A stretch of DNA of 64,000 bases, from the NCBI RefSeq assembly GCF_033343995.1, contig NZ_CP137573.1:1674001-1738000 (forward strand), in the 5' to 3' direction. This stretch comes from Streptomyces sp. HUAS YS2 (GTDB lineage: Bacteria; Actinomycetota; Actinomycetes; Streptomycetales; Streptomycetaceae). Of the stretch, positions 9,079 to 17,788 are shown piece after piece (within the stretch, counting starts at the first letter, position 1; each line of letters opens with the position of its first letter). The notes under the pieces were generated by a model. It ran no database searches. It had not been told where the DNA came from and saw only the letters and a program-made list of their open reading frames with translations. A program made the position numbers and the translations under genes.

Positions 9079-11196
9079 GTGGCTGGAACGTTCTCCACCG
9101 TCTCGTTCGACCGCGCCCTCGGGCTCGCGGTCCTCCGGACCCCGCACAGCGTCTACGCCGTACGCATCGGCACCGACGGCAGCCCCCGGCATCTGCACTG
9201 GGGGGCCGCGCTCGACACCGCCGACCTCGGGGCGCTGTCCGAGGCGGCATCACCCGCCGCGAGCAGCTTCGAGGCCGATGCCGCGCCGGACGAACTGGCC
9301 CCGGAGAGCGGGGCGCGCTTCGGGCCGGCCGGCCTGCAGGTCCGCTTCGCGGACGGCACCCGGGGTGCGCAGTGGCACTTCACCGGCCACCGCATCGAGG
9401 GCCGCGAGCTGCGCCTGCGCCTGGCCGACCGCCGTTACCCGCTGGCCGCCGAGCTCTGCTACCGGGTCCGGCCGGGCAGTGACGTCATCGAACGCTGGAC
9501 GGAACTCACCCACACCGGGACCGGTGGCTCCGACCCGATCTCCGTCGACCGGCTGGACTCGGCCGCCTGGACGGCACCGGCCCTGTCGGACTACCGCCTC
9601 AGCCATCTCGTCGGCGGCTGGAACAGCGAGTTCCAACTGCACCGCGACCGGCTGCCGGTCGCCGAGACGGTGCTCACCAGCCGGCGCGGCCTCACCAGCC
9701 ACCACGCGAACCCCTGGCTCGCCCTCGACGACGGCACCGCGGGCGAGGAGGACGGGGAGGTCTGGAGCACCGTCCTGGCATGGAGCGGAAGCTGGCGCGT
9801 CACCGTGCACCGCGACCCGGTCGGCTGCACCACCTGGACCGGCGGCTTCGGCCATGAGGGGACCGGCTGGACGCTCGCCCCGGGCGAGAGCCTGAGTACC
9901 CCGGTCTTCGCCGGCCTGTACACCCCCGCCGGCTTCGGCGCCGCGAGCCGCGCCTGGCACACGTACATCCGTACGAGCGTGCTTCCCTCCCCCGACCGCG
10001 ACCGGCCCGTCCTCTACAACTCCTGGGAGGCCACCGGCTTCGACGTCGACCACCCCGGACAGCTGCACCTCGCCCGCCTCGCGGCACGCGTGGGAGCCGA
10101 GCTGTTCGTCGTGGACGACGGGTGGTTCGGCGCGCGCACCAGCGACCGGGCGGGCCTCGGCGACTGGACACCCCGGCCCTCGGCCTTCCCCGACGGCCTG
10201 CGGCCGCTCGCCGACGAGGTGCACCGCCTGGGCATGGACTTCGGGCTGTGGGTGGAGCCGGAGATGGTCAACCGGGACAGCGACCTCTACCGCGCCCATC
10301 CGGACTGGGTCGTCCACACACCCACCCGGGACGCGACCGAGCTCCGCAACCAGCTGATGCTGAACCTCGCCCGCCCCGAGGTCGAGGCGTGGGCCCTGCG
10401 CACGCTGGACCGGCTGGTTCGTGACAACGCGGTGGACTGGCTCAAGTGGGACGCCAACCGGGTCGTCACGGAGGCGGGTTGGCCCGGACACCCCGACCCC
10501 GACCGGTTGTGGATCGACCACACCCGCGCCGTGTACAGGATCATGGACCGCCTCCGCGCCGACCACCCCGGCCTGCGCATCGAGGCGTGCGCGGGCGGCG
10601 GCGGGCGGGTCGACCTCGGCATCCTCGCCCGCACCGACCAGGCCTGGACCTCCGACAACACCGACCCCGTCGACCGGATCGGCATCCAGCACGGCTTCAG
10701 CCAGCTCTTTCCCGCGCAGACCATGGCCGCCTGGGTGACCGACAGCCCCAACGTCACCACCGGCCGCGCCACGCCCCTGAGCTTCCGCTTCCACGTGGCG
10801 ATGGCCGGAGCGCTCGGCCTGGGCGGAGACCTCACCCACTGGTCCGAGGAGGAACTCCAGGAGACGGCCGCGCTCGTCGCCCGCTACAAGGAGATCCGTC
10901 CCCTCGTCCAGCACGGCCGGCAGTACCGCCTGAGCACCCCCGACGGAGTGACGGCCGTACACTACGCCTCCGAGGACGACACCGACCACGCCGTCCTGGC
11001 CTGGCGCCCCACCACCCGCTTCGGCCACGCGCCCACGGCACTCGCGCTGCCGACCCTGGACCCCGGGGCCCGCTACGTGGACCTGGACGAAGGCACCACC
11101 CACAGCGGCGCCGTCCTCACCCGGCGCGGCATCGACCTGACCCTGCCCGCCGGCGACTACGCGAGCCGACTCATCCGGCTGCGCCGGACCCCCTGA
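9079..11196 (+). CDS. alpha-galactosidase, glycoside hydrolase family 36
   Basis: 705 residues from the GTG at 9079, chosen because FSTVSFDRALGLAVLR matches the usual start of family members and a GGGA lies just upstream. GTG 9022 or TTG 8950 in the same frame are possible but would add a Pro/Arg-rich stretch unlike the family. Family hallmarks are GWFGARTSDRAGLGDW, LWVEPEMVN, VDWLKWDANR (nucleophile Asp) and WTSDNTDPVDR (acid/base Asp). There is no signal peptide. It hydrolyses terminal alpha-1,6-galactosides (melibiose, raffinose, galactomannan side chains) in the cytoplasm. It is divergent from the ROK regulator. Confidence 0.93.
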   Translation: MAGTFSTVSFDRALGLAVLRTPHSVYAVRIGTDGSPRHLHWGAALDTADLGALSEAASPAASSFEADAAPDELAPESGARFGPAGLQVRFADGTRGAQWHFTGHRIEGRELRLRLADRRYPLAAELCYRVRPGSDVIERWTELTHTGTGGSDPISVDRLDSAAWTAPALSDYRLSHLVGGWNSEFQLHRDRLPVAETVLTSRRGLTSHHANPWLALDDGTAGEEDGEVWSTVLAWSGSWRVTVHRDPVGCTTWTGGFGHEGTGWTLAPGESLSTPVFAGLYTPAGFGAASRAWHTYIRTSVLPSPDRDRPVLYNSWEATGFDVDHPGQLHLARLAARVGAELFVVDDGWFGARTSDRAGLGDWTPRPSAFPDGLRPLADEVHRLGMDFGLWVEPEMVNRDSDLYRAHPDWVVHTPTRDATELRNQLMLNLARPEVEAWALRTLDRLVRDNAVDWLKWDANRVVTEAGWPGHPDPDRLWIDHTRAVYRIMDRLRADHPGLRIEACAGGGGRVDLGILARTDQAWTSDNTDPVDRIGIQHGFSQLFPAQTMAAWVTDSPNVTTGRATPLSFRFHVAMAGALGLGGDLTHWSEEELQETAALVARYKEIRPLVQHGRQYRLSTPDGVTAVHYASEDDTDHAVLAWRPTTRFGHAPTALALPTLDPGARYVDLDEGTTHSGAVLTRRGIDLTLPAGDYASRLIRLRRTP

Positions 11197-11229
11197 CGCG
11201 GCCCCGCTCATGCGCCGGCGGAACCACGG

Positions 11230-12426
11230 TCAGGCGGCGGGCCGGCCGGGCTGCTCGTGGGTGGAGCAGTGGATGCCACCGCCACCGGAGGCGATGGTGT
11301 CGATCTGCAGCTGCACGACCTCCCGCTCGGGGAACTGCTCCTGAAGGATGCCCTTGGCCCGGCCGTCCGCCGCCCGGTCTCCGAACCTGGGCAGGAAGAC
11401 CGAGTCGTTGGCGACGTAGAAGTTCGCGTAGGTGGACACGAAGTCGTCGCCCGCGCCGGTGATCTCGTCGAGGTCGGGCTGCGGCAGGTCGATGATCTCG
11501 AAACGCCGGCCCCGGGCATCGGTCGCCTTGCTGAGCACGGCCTCGGCCTGGTCGGACGAACGGGACCAGGAGTCCGGGGGATTGCCGGGGAAGGCCCGGT
11601 CGAGCAGGACCACGCCGGGGGCGGTGAAGCGTACGAGGCTGTCCACGTGGGCGTCGGTGATGTCCTGGCCGCGGACGCCGGCCAGCCAGACCACCTTCTC
11701 CACGCCGAGGGTCTCGATGAGCTCGTCCTCGATCTGGGCCCGGCTCTTGCCGCGGTTGCGGTTGTCGTTGACGATCGAGCTCTCGGTGATCAGCAGCGTG
11801 CCCTCGCCGTCGGTCTCGAAGGAGCCGCCCTCGGCGACGAGCGGCGCCCGCTCGCGCGGGATGTCGTACCTGGCGAGCAGCTTCCGGCCCACCTGGGCGT
11901 CGTTGGTGTGCTCCTGCTTGTCGCCCCAGCCGTTGAAGTTGAAGTCGACGCCGAGGAGCTTGCCGTCGTCCTCGACGAAGACGGGGACGGTGTCGCGGGC
12001 CCACAGGTCGTCGACCGCGAGCGGGATGACCTCGACCTGGGAGCCGACGGCCCGCTGGGCCGCCGCCACCTGCTCGGGCCGGGCCATCATCACCACGGCC
12101 TCGTACTCCCCGACGGCGCGGGCGATCCGGGCGATGTCCGCGCGTACGGAGGGCAGCTCGTCGCCCCAGACGGACGCGAGGGCCGGCCAGGACATGAACG
12201 TCCGCGTGTGACTCTCCCACTCGGCACCGAACCGGCGCTCACCGCCCGCACCGGGCGAGGCCGCGGATCCGCTGGGGCCGGTGGTCTCCCCGGCCCCGGT
12301 GGAACCGTCGGAGCCGTCGGAGCCACAGGCCGTGGCGCCGAGGGCGAGGGATCCGGCGAGGCCGGCCAGGGCGCCCAGGGCGCTGCGCCGGGTGGGGAAG
12401 GGCTGGGGCACGGTTTCTCCGATCAC
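11230..12426 (-). CDS. exported lipoprotein of the agmatine deiminase/PAD family (copy 1)
   Basis: 398 residues. The leader has TRRSALGAL (twin Arg 13-14) and a lipobox with Cys34 (ATAC), then a Gly/Ser/Thr linker to about residue 66. The deiminase fold shows FMSWPAL, DLWARDTVPVF (substrate Asp), VDFNFNGWG, EGGSFETDGEGT, NDNRNRGKS, DITDAHVDS (His and Asp of the catalytic set) and GGGGIHCSTHEQP (nucleophile Cys near the C-terminus). All catalytic residues known for agmatine deiminase are therefore present. Export argues for an extracellular guanidino substrate: free agmatine, or C-terminal/peptidyl arginine as in Porphyromonas PAD. It is very close to copy 4 (29822-30979). Regulation may involve the palindrome at 12535-12576. 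Confidence 0.88.
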   Translation of the reverse strand: MIGETVPQPFPTRRSALGALAGLAGSLALGATACGSDGSDGSTGAGETTGPSGSAASPGAGGERRFGAEWESHTRTFMSWPALASVWGDELPSVRADIARIARAVGEYEAVVMMARPEQVAAAQRAVGSQVEVIPLAVDDLWARDTVPVFVEDDGKLLGVDFNFNGWGDKQEHTNDAQVGRKLLARYDIPRERAPLVAEGGSFETDGEGTLLITESSIVNDNRNRGKSRAQIEDELIETLGVEKVVWLAGVRGQDITDAHVDSLVRFTAPGVVLLDRAFPGNPPDSWSRSSDQAEAVLSKATDARGRRFEIIDLPQPDLDEITGAGDDFVSTYANFYVANDSVFLPRFGDRAADGRAKGILQEQFPEREVVQLQIDTIASGGGGIHCSTHEQPGRPAA

Positions 12427-12534
12427 GGGCTGGCGAGGCTATCCGGCGGCGGCAGGCGGGTCACGGCAACGCGCACGGCGCCGGTTGCCGCGGGCCCGAC
12501 CTTCACGCGGGTGGCGGCGCGCGGACCTCCCAGG

Positions 12535-12576
12535 GAAGTGCAGCTCGCACAACTTTGTTTGTACGAGCTGCACTTC
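12535..12576. promoter_or_regulatory. 42-bp palindrome upstream of deiminase copy 1
   Basis: Perfect 13-bp arms (12535-12547 and 12564-12576, gaagtgcagctcg and its complement) flank a 16-base AT-rich centre, cacaactttgtttgta. It lies about 110 bases upstream of the copy-1 start. The AT-rich core in high-GC DNA suggests a promoter/operator, although the DNA could also fold as a hairpin. It is unlike the TTGACTGAA operator used elsewhere in the region. Confidence 0.5.
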
Positions 12577-12763
12577 ATTGCGAAGAGGTGCCGTCGGCGG
12601 CAGCCCGCGGGAGTGCGGCAGCTCCGCCGCGGACACCACGTTCGACCGCGGGCGGTGCGGGCGATACGGTCCGATTCGTCCTCGCGGCCGCCGCGAGTGC
12701 CGTGTCGCCGAAGGCCGGGTCGTAGACGGGTCGCGCTTCACGCCGGCGCAGCCATGCGGCCAT
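12575..12763 (-). CDS. possible small ORF or gene remnant, 62 residues
   Basis: The frame starts MAAWLRRREARPVYDPAFGD and its first 26 codons have the local GC3 pattern, after which the composition becomes irregular. No family is recognised and no clear ribosome binding site precedes it. It may be the N-terminal remnant of a gene damaged near the IS110 insertion, or non-coding. It shares two bases with the palindrome. Confidence 0.2.
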   Translation of the reverse strand: MAAWLRRREARPVYDPAFGDTALAAAARTNRTVSPAPPAVERGVRGGAAALPRAAADGTSSQ

Positions 12764-12784
12764 GTGGTTCTCCGTAAGTTGTTA

Positions 12785-12960
12785 GGCGGCCCGGGAGAGC
12801 CGGATGTGGCTGATGTGGTCTTGCCAGTTGTGGCTGCGAAGGAGCGGCCGTCCGGCTCTCCGGGGCGCCCTGGCTGCTGATTGAGATGTGCGCTTCGGTC
12901 GCTATTTACGGAGATGACAGCGGGGTGTTCCTCGGGCCGACGGCAGGGCTGTGCGGACCG
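12785..12960 (+). ncRNA. candidate IS110 bridge-RNA region
   Basis: IS110-group elements encode a structured bridge RNA in the non-coding region upstream of the transposase. Here an 11-bp perfect stem is formed by ggagagccgga (12794-12804) and tccggctctcc (12851-12861) with a 46-base intervening segment, and about 100 further bases precede the transposase. This is the expected place and size, but loops pairing with target and donor cannot be assigned without knowing the ends. Confidence 0.35.
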
Positions 12961-12971
12961 GGGAGGAGCAA

Positions 12972-14174
12972 GTGAGCGACAGGAAGACCGAGGTCTGGGT
13001 CGGTATCGACGCGGGCAAGGGACATCACTGGGGGGCGGCGGTCGATGAGACCGGCGCGACGCTGTGGTCGAAGAAGATCGAGAACGACGAGGCGGCGATC
13101 CTGGCCGCGCTTGGCGAGCTCCTGGACCTGGCGGAGGAAGTCCACTGGGCGGTGGACATCTCCGGCACGTCCTCGGCGCTGCTGCTGGCCCTGCTCGCAG
13201 GTCACGGCCAACGGGCGGTCTACGTGCCCGGACGCACGGTCAACCGCATGGCTGGCGCCTACCGGGGCGAGGCGAAGACCGACGCCCGCGATGCCTACGT
13301 GATCGCGGAGACATCCCGCCACCGCCGGGACTTCGCGATGATCGACGTGCCCGCCCAACTTGCCGCCGATCTGGCACTGTTGACGGCTCGCCGATCCGAC
13401 TTGATGGCTGACCGGGTACGGATGATCAACCGGCTGCGCGATGTCCTGACTGGTGTCTTCCCCGCGCTGGAGCGGGCCTTCGACTACAGCAGCCACAAGG
13501 GCGCGCTGGTCCTGCTGACCGGCTACCAGCTGCCGGCGGCGATCCGCCGCCGAGGCCGGGCGAGGCTCACGGCGTGGCTGGCCAACCGCGGTGTCCGGGG
13601 CGCCGACGCAGTGGCCGCGACCGCCTTGGAGGCAGCTCAGGCCCAGCAGACTGCGCTGCCCGGCGAGGACGTCGCGGCCCAGATCGTGGCCGACCTGGCC
13701 GAACAGATCCTCACTCTGGACGACCGCCTGAAGCGGATCGACAAGCAGATCGGGGAGACGTTCCGCAGCCATCCTCAGGCGGAGATCATCGAGTCCATGC
13801 CCGGCATGGGCCCGATACTCGGGGCCGAGTTCGTCGTCGCCGCCGGCGACCTCGCGGCCTACGCCGACGCCGGACACCTGGCCTCGGCGGCCGGGCTGGT
13901 GCCCGTCCCCCGTGACTCGGGCCGACGCACCGGCAACCTGCACCGACCCAAACGCTACAGCCGCCGCCTGCGTCGAGTGTTCTACATGTCCGCACAGACC
14001 AGCATCATCCGCGAAGGACCCAACCGGGACTTCTATCTCAAGAAGCGCGGTGAGGGCTGCAAGCACGTCCAGGCAGTCATCGCCCTGGCCCGCCGCCGCG
14101 CGAGCGTGCTCTGGGCACTGCTGCGTGACAGACGGACGTTCACCTCCGCCCCACCGGTCACGCAGGCGGCTTGA
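12972..14174 (+). CDS. IS110-family transposase (DEDD recombinase)
   Basis: 400 residues from the GTG at 12972, chosen because GGGAGGAG lies just upstream; an in-frame GTG 21 bases earlier is less well placed. The N-terminal RuvC-like DEDD domain shows VWVGIDAGKGHHWGA, EVHWAVDISGTSS and GEAKTDARDAYVIAE. The C-terminal transposase_20 domain has IESMPGMGPILGAEFVV and ends in the usual RRASVLWALLRD region. The frame is intact and of standard length, so the element may be active. Confidence 0.92.
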   Translation: MSDRKTEVWVGIDAGKGHHWGAAVDETGATLWSKKIENDEAAILAALGELLDLAEEVHWAVDISGTSSALLLALLAGHGQRAVYVPGRTVNRMAGAYRGEAKTDARDAYVIAETSRHRRDFAMIDVPAQLAADLALLTARRSDLMADRVRMINRLRDVLTGVFPALERAFDYSSHKGALVLLTGYQLPAAIRRRGRARLTAWLANRGVRGADAVAATALEAAQAQQTALPGEDVAAQIVADLAEQILTLDDRLKRIDKQIGETFRSHPQAEIIESMPGMGPILGAEFVVAAGDLAAYADAGHLASAAGLVPVPRDSGRRTGNLHRPKRYSRRLRRVFYMSAQTSIIREGPNRDFYLKKRGEGCKHVQAVIALARRRASVLWALLRDRRTFTSAPPVTQAA

Positions 14175-14218
14175 CTTCGTCATTGAGACTCCCTCGTACG
14201 GGTTCCGGGCGGCGCGGT

Positions 14219-15718
14219 TCAGAAGTCCGACAGGAGGCCGTCCCGTCGGCTGTCGGCGGGGCCGACCGCCGGCAGGGCGTCTCCGGCGTACGCCTCGCCG
14301 TCGGCCGCTTCCTTCGGCTTGAGCGGCCGGGGGCGGAAGTAGGACCGTCCGCCCTGGACGCTCGCGATGCCCAGCGGGAGCAGTCCCACGGCCAGCGCAC
14401 CCAGGCCGATCGTCAATTGCGCACCGGTCAGTGTCCGTAGCGAGGCCGCGAAGACCCAGATGTTGAACGCGGCGCCGAGCAGCGGCCAGAGTCCCAGGAG
14501 GATCAGATTGCCGAGGGACGCCCGGAGCACACTCCGGAACGCCACGGTGACGGCGATGCCGGCGAGCGCGTAGTAGAACGCGATCAGCAGGCCGATGCCC
14601 ATGAGGGCGTCCTCGAGGATGCCGACCCCGGGGTCGGTGAGCATGATGGCCGTCAGGGTCGTCACGGCGAGCGCGGCGACGCAGAGCGTGGCTGTCGCGG
14701 GGGTCTTCCGAAGGGGATGGACCCGGCCGAGGAACGAGGGAAGGGTGCGGTCGCGCCCCATGGCGAACAGGGTGCGGGTCGCCTGGAGGAGCGTGGTCTC
14801 CAGGACGGCGACCATGGAGAGGGGCACCGCGAGCGCGAGCAGGGTGCCGCCCGCTCCGGGCCAGGCCGCCTCGCCGAGCTGGAAGAGGAACGCCCCGTCC
14901 GTCGACGTGACGGCGTCGGGCCCCAGGAGCACGTTCGCGCTGACGGTCAGCGTGATGAGCGTGGCGGCGACGACCAGCAGGCCGATCAGGCCGCCGAGCC
15001 CCGAACCGCCCCTGCCGCCGCGGGTCTCCTCGCTGAGGTTCGCCGTCACGTCCCAGCCCCAGTAGAGGGAGCCGACGATCAGCGCGGCGGCCGTGAACGC
15101 GCCGGTCCCGTCGAAGTGCCCGAAGCCGAGCCACGAGAAGGAGAAGTCGGCGGCATGGGTGCTCCGCGTCAGCGCGAGCACCGCCACGGCCAGCAGCAGT
15201 GCCAGCTGCAGGGAGACGGCGACGACCCTCGCCCCCGCCGCGATCCGGGTGCCCGAGGCCGCGAGGGCGGCGACGAGCAGGAACAGGCCGAGACCGACCG
15301 TGGTCGCCAGGACGTGGTTCTCGGCCAGGTCCTGGTCGAGAAGGGCCAGCGTCGCCATGCCGGTCGGAGTCGTCGAGGCGATGACGAAGAGGGTGGTCGC
15401 CACGACCACGGCCCACCCGCAGAGGAAGCCCAGGGCGGGATGGAGGGTCCTGGCGACCCAGGAGTAGGTGGCTCCGGAGTTCACGTCGAGCCGCCCCAGG
15501 TGCCGGAAGGCGAGGGCGATGCCCACCATGGGCACGGCGCCGTAGAGCAGGGCGGCCGGGGCGGCGAGGCCGACCGCCGCCACGAGGGCGGGTATGAGCG
15601 CGACGACGGTGTACGCGGGCCCGCAGCCCGCGACCGCCGTGACCACGGAGTCGAACGTCCCCAGGGCCCCCGCCCTGAGCCCGCCCCCGCCTCTTCTCCC
15701 GCTCGACGTGTCGTTCAC
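14219..15718 (-). CDS. APC-superfamily amino acid/polyamine permease
   Basis: 499 residues with 12 predicted membrane helices. The N-terminal FDSVVTAVAGCGPAY matches the unwound helix-1 substrate region of APC transporters (usually G-S/C-G), and FRHLGRLDVNSGATYSWV and MGRDRTLPSFLGRVH are classical family signatures. It lies between deiminase copies 1 and 2, so an amino acid, agmatine or polyamine substrate is plausible (inference from context). The last about 30 residues form a hydrophilic tail. The upstream gap to copy 2 is 144 bases and shows no operator that I recognise. Confidence 0.88.
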   Translation of the reverse strand: MNDTSSGRRGGGGLRAGALGTFDSVVTAVAGCGPAYTVVALIPALVAAVGLAAPAALLYGAVPMVGIALAFRHLGRLDVNSGATYSWVARTLHPALGFLCGWAVVVATTLFVIASTTPTGMATLALLDQDLAENHVLATTVGLGLFLLVAALAASGTRIAAGARVVAVSLQLALLLAVAVLALTRSTHAADFSFSWLGFGHFDGTGAFTAAALIVGSLYWGWDVTANLSEETRGGRGGSGLGGLIGLLVVAATLITLTVSANVLLGPDAVTSTDGAFLFQLGEAAWPGAGGTLLALAVPLSMVAVLETTLLQATRTLFAMGRDRTLPSFLGRVHPLRKTPATATLCVAALAVTTLTAIMLTDPGVGILEDALMGIGLLIAFYYALAGIAVTVAFRSVLRASLGNLILLGLWPLLGAAFNIWVFAASLRTLTGAQLTIGLGALAVGLLPLGIASVQGGRSYFRPRPLKPKEAADGEAYAGDALPAVGPADSRRDGLLSDF

Positions 15719-15862
15719 CTGTGCGCCCTTCCTCGGTCGAACTGGACAACGGTGGTGGCTTCGATGGCCGGCCGGTCCGGAGGCCGCGGATTCGTCCGCT
15801 CGCCGCTCGCCCGCCCGGCCACCGACGCGGCCTGCGCCGCGACGTTCGGTTCTGCCGGTCGC

Positions 15863-17026
15863 CTATCGGACGGGCTGCTGCTGGGTGACGCAGTGGATGC
15901 CGCCACCGCCCGTGCCGAGGCGGTCGATGTTGAGCTGCTCGATGACGCGGTCCGGGTAGAGCCGGGCCAGGGTGGCGCGGGCGGCCGCGTCGGCCTGCGT
16001 GTCACCGAACTGGCCCGAGATGACGGCCCCGTTGCACAGGTAGTAGTTGGCGTAGGAGGCGAGGAAGTCCCGGTTGGTGGAGCGGATCTTGTTGTAGTCG
16101 GGACCCTGGAGCTTGCTCACCGCCATCGGGGCGCCGGTGGACGTCGTGGACGCGGACAGGACGCTGAACTGCTGCCGCGCGTCACGGGCGTAGGCGTCGG
16201 TGTCCGTGGACAGCGGCATCTGCACGAGCGCCTTGCCGGGGGCGAGGAAGCGGGACGTGGCGTCGACGTGGTCGTCGGTGATGTCCTGGTTGCGGACACC
16301 GTCGAACCAGATGACCTTCGTCGCGCCGTAGGCGGCGCGCATCGCCGCCTCGATCTGCCGCTCGGACATGCCGGGGTTGCGGTTGCTGTTCACCAGGCTG
16401 CTGCGGGTGGCCATGAGGGTGCCGGCGCCGTCCTGTTCGATGGCGCCGCCCTCGCCGACCAGGTCGGCGTAGGTGAAGGGGACGCCGACGTAGGCGGCGA
16501 TCCGCTCGGCGACGAGGCCGTCCCTGGAGTAGGTCTGCTTGCCGCCCCAGCCGTTGAAGTTGAGGCCGACCGCGTCGAGGTCGCCGGCCCCGTCGGTGCG
16601 GAAGACGGGTCCGGTGTCGCGCATCCAGCAGTCGTTGACGGGGATGGAGCTGATGACGGTGACTCTGGAGCCGCACAGCGAGCGGGCCCTGGCGGCGCTC
16701 GCGGAGTTGGCGCACATGATCACCGGCTCGTACTTCGCGATCGTCCGGGCGATCAGCGCGATGTCCGCCTGGACGCCGCTCAGCTTGCTGCCCCAGATCG
16801 ACGTGCTGTCCGGGAAGGCCATCCAGGTACGGGTGTGGCGGACGTCCTCGATCGGGACGACGAAGGTGCCCGCCGCCGCGGTCCGGCTCAGCAACGACGC
16901 GGCGCCGGCCCGGGCTTCGGTCGCGGCCAGGGCGGTTCCGGCGGCGGCCAGTCCGGCGAGCTTCAGGAACCGGCGCCTGCCCGTCCTTCCCGCGCTGCCG
17001 GGGTGACTCTCGGCGTGATCGTTCAC
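15863..17026 (-). CDS. twin-arginine exported agmatine deiminase/PAD family protein (copy 2)
   Basis: 387 residues. The Tat signal GRRRFLKLAGLAAAGTALAA is followed by an A-x-A site near ATEARAGA, with no lipobox. The deiminase motifs are complete: WMAFPDSTSIWG, DCWMRDTGPVFR, LNFNGWGGKQ, EGGAIEQDGAGT, NSNRNPGMS, DITDDHVDAT and GGGGIHCVTQQQP with the nucleophile Cys. It resembles copy 5 more than copies 1 and 4. It is divergent from a TetR gene, with a perfect palindrome between them, so it is probably repressed by that TetR. Substrate (agmatine versus arginyl peptide) is open. Confidence 0.88.
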   Translation of the reverse strand: MNDHAESHPGSAGRTGRRRFLKLAGLAAAGTALAATEARAGAASLLSRTAAAGTFVVPIEDVRHTRTWMAFPDSTSIWGSKLSGVQADIALIARTIAKYEPVIMCANSASAARARSLCGSRVTVISSIPVNDCWMRDTGPVFRTDGAGDLDAVGLNFNGWGGKQTYSRDGLVAERIAAYVGVPFTYADLVGEGGAIEQDGAGTLMATRSSLVNSNRNPGMSERQIEAAMRAAYGATKVIWFDGVRNQDITDDHVDATSRFLAPGKALVQMPLSTDTDAYARDARQQFSVLSASTTSTGAPMAVSKLQGPDYNKIRSTNRDFLASYANYYLCNGAVISGQFGDTQADAAARATLARLYPDRVIEQLNIDRLGTGGGGIHCVTQQQPVR

Positions 17027-17083
17027 GTGTACCTCCTGCGTCGACGCCCGCGGGGGATTCCGCGGTGGGACGAAAGCTAGAAC

Positions 17084-17101
17084 TGACCGAGCGCTCGGTC
17101 A
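17084..17101. promoter_or_regulatory. 18-bp perfect palindrome, TetR operator candidate
   Basis: tgaccgagcgctcggtca is a perfect palindrome midway in the 102-base gap between the divergent deiminase copy 2 and TetR genes. TetR repressors typically bind such sites next to their own gene. It contains a TTGACC that could serve as -35 for the leftward gene. Confidence 0.75.
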
Positions 17102-17128
17102 ATAATCTGAACGGATTAGAGTGAGGCC

Positions 17129-17773
17129 ATGGCCGCATCCGCGAAGGACCCCCGGAACCTCACCGCTCCCCCGCCCCGGACGGGCGCGGCACCGCGGACC
17201 CGCGCCTCGGCGAAGGGCGAGCAGACGCGCGCGCGGCTGATCGCGGCGGCCCGCACCCTGCTGGCGGGCGAGATGAGCGAGCGCTTCACCACGCGCAACG
17301 TGGCGGCACTGTGCGGGGTTTCACACGGAATGTGCCACTACCACTTCCAGGACCGGACCGACCTCGTCGTGGCCGTCATCGCGGACATCCGCCCGGAGTG
17401 GATCTCCCCCCTGGAGGAAGCGGTCGCCGCCCCCGGCACCTTCGCCGAGCGCTCCGAGCGCGTGCTGGACCTGCTCGGCACGCCCGAGGGCACGGACCTG
17501 GCCCACCTCCACTCCGCGCTGCACTGGCACGCGTTGAACGACGACCGGGTGCGTGAAGCCCTGGAGGCGGAGTACCGGCGCTGGCGCGCCTGCTTCGTCT
17601 CCCTGTTCCAGGTCCTCGCCGACGAGCGCGGCGGAGACCTCGACCCCCGGCCGCTGGGCGAGGCCGTCGCCGCGGCCGTCGACGGACTGGCCGCGATGGA
17701 CTCCCTGGGCGCGGACGTCGACAGCGGGGCCGCCCTCCGGTCCTTGGTCCGCACGCTCACCGCCGGGGCCTGA
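17129..17773 (+). CDS. TetR-family repressor, divergent from deiminase copy 2
   Basis: 214 residues. The helix-turn-helix region is RFTTRNVAALCGVSHGMCHY followed by HFQDRTDLVVAVI, a standard TetR_N pattern; the C-terminal part resembles BetI-type ligand domains. The first about 30 residues are a Pro/Ala/Arg-rich extension. It is convergent with the peptide ABC transporter and divergent from deiminase copy 2. The palindrome at 17084-17101 is its probable operator. The inducer could be the deiminase substrate or product (inference). Confidence 0.88.
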   Translation: MAASAKDPRNLTAPPPRTGAAPRTRASAKGEQTRARLIAAARTLLAGEMSERFTTRNVAALCGVSHGMCHYHFQDRTDLVVAVIADIRPEWISPLEEAVAAPGTFAERSERVLDLLGTPEGTDLAHLHSALHWHALNDDRVREALEAEYRRWRACFVSLFQVLADERGGDLDPRPLGEAVAAAVDGLAAMDSLGADVDSGAALRSLVRTLTAGA

Positions 17774-17788
17774 GCGGGCCGTCGCCCG

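Larger units (their letters stand above)
12780..14200 (+). mobile_element. IS110-family insertion sequence (ends approximate)
   Basis: The element is defined by one IS110-type transposase and about 190 bases of non-coding DNA on its 5-prime side. IS110 elements lack terminal inverted repeats and often make no target duplication, so the ends cannot be read from one copy. I see no obvious IR. It lies between deiminase copy 1 and the APC permease, two minus-strand genes that were probably adjacent before insertion. Confidence 0.7.
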
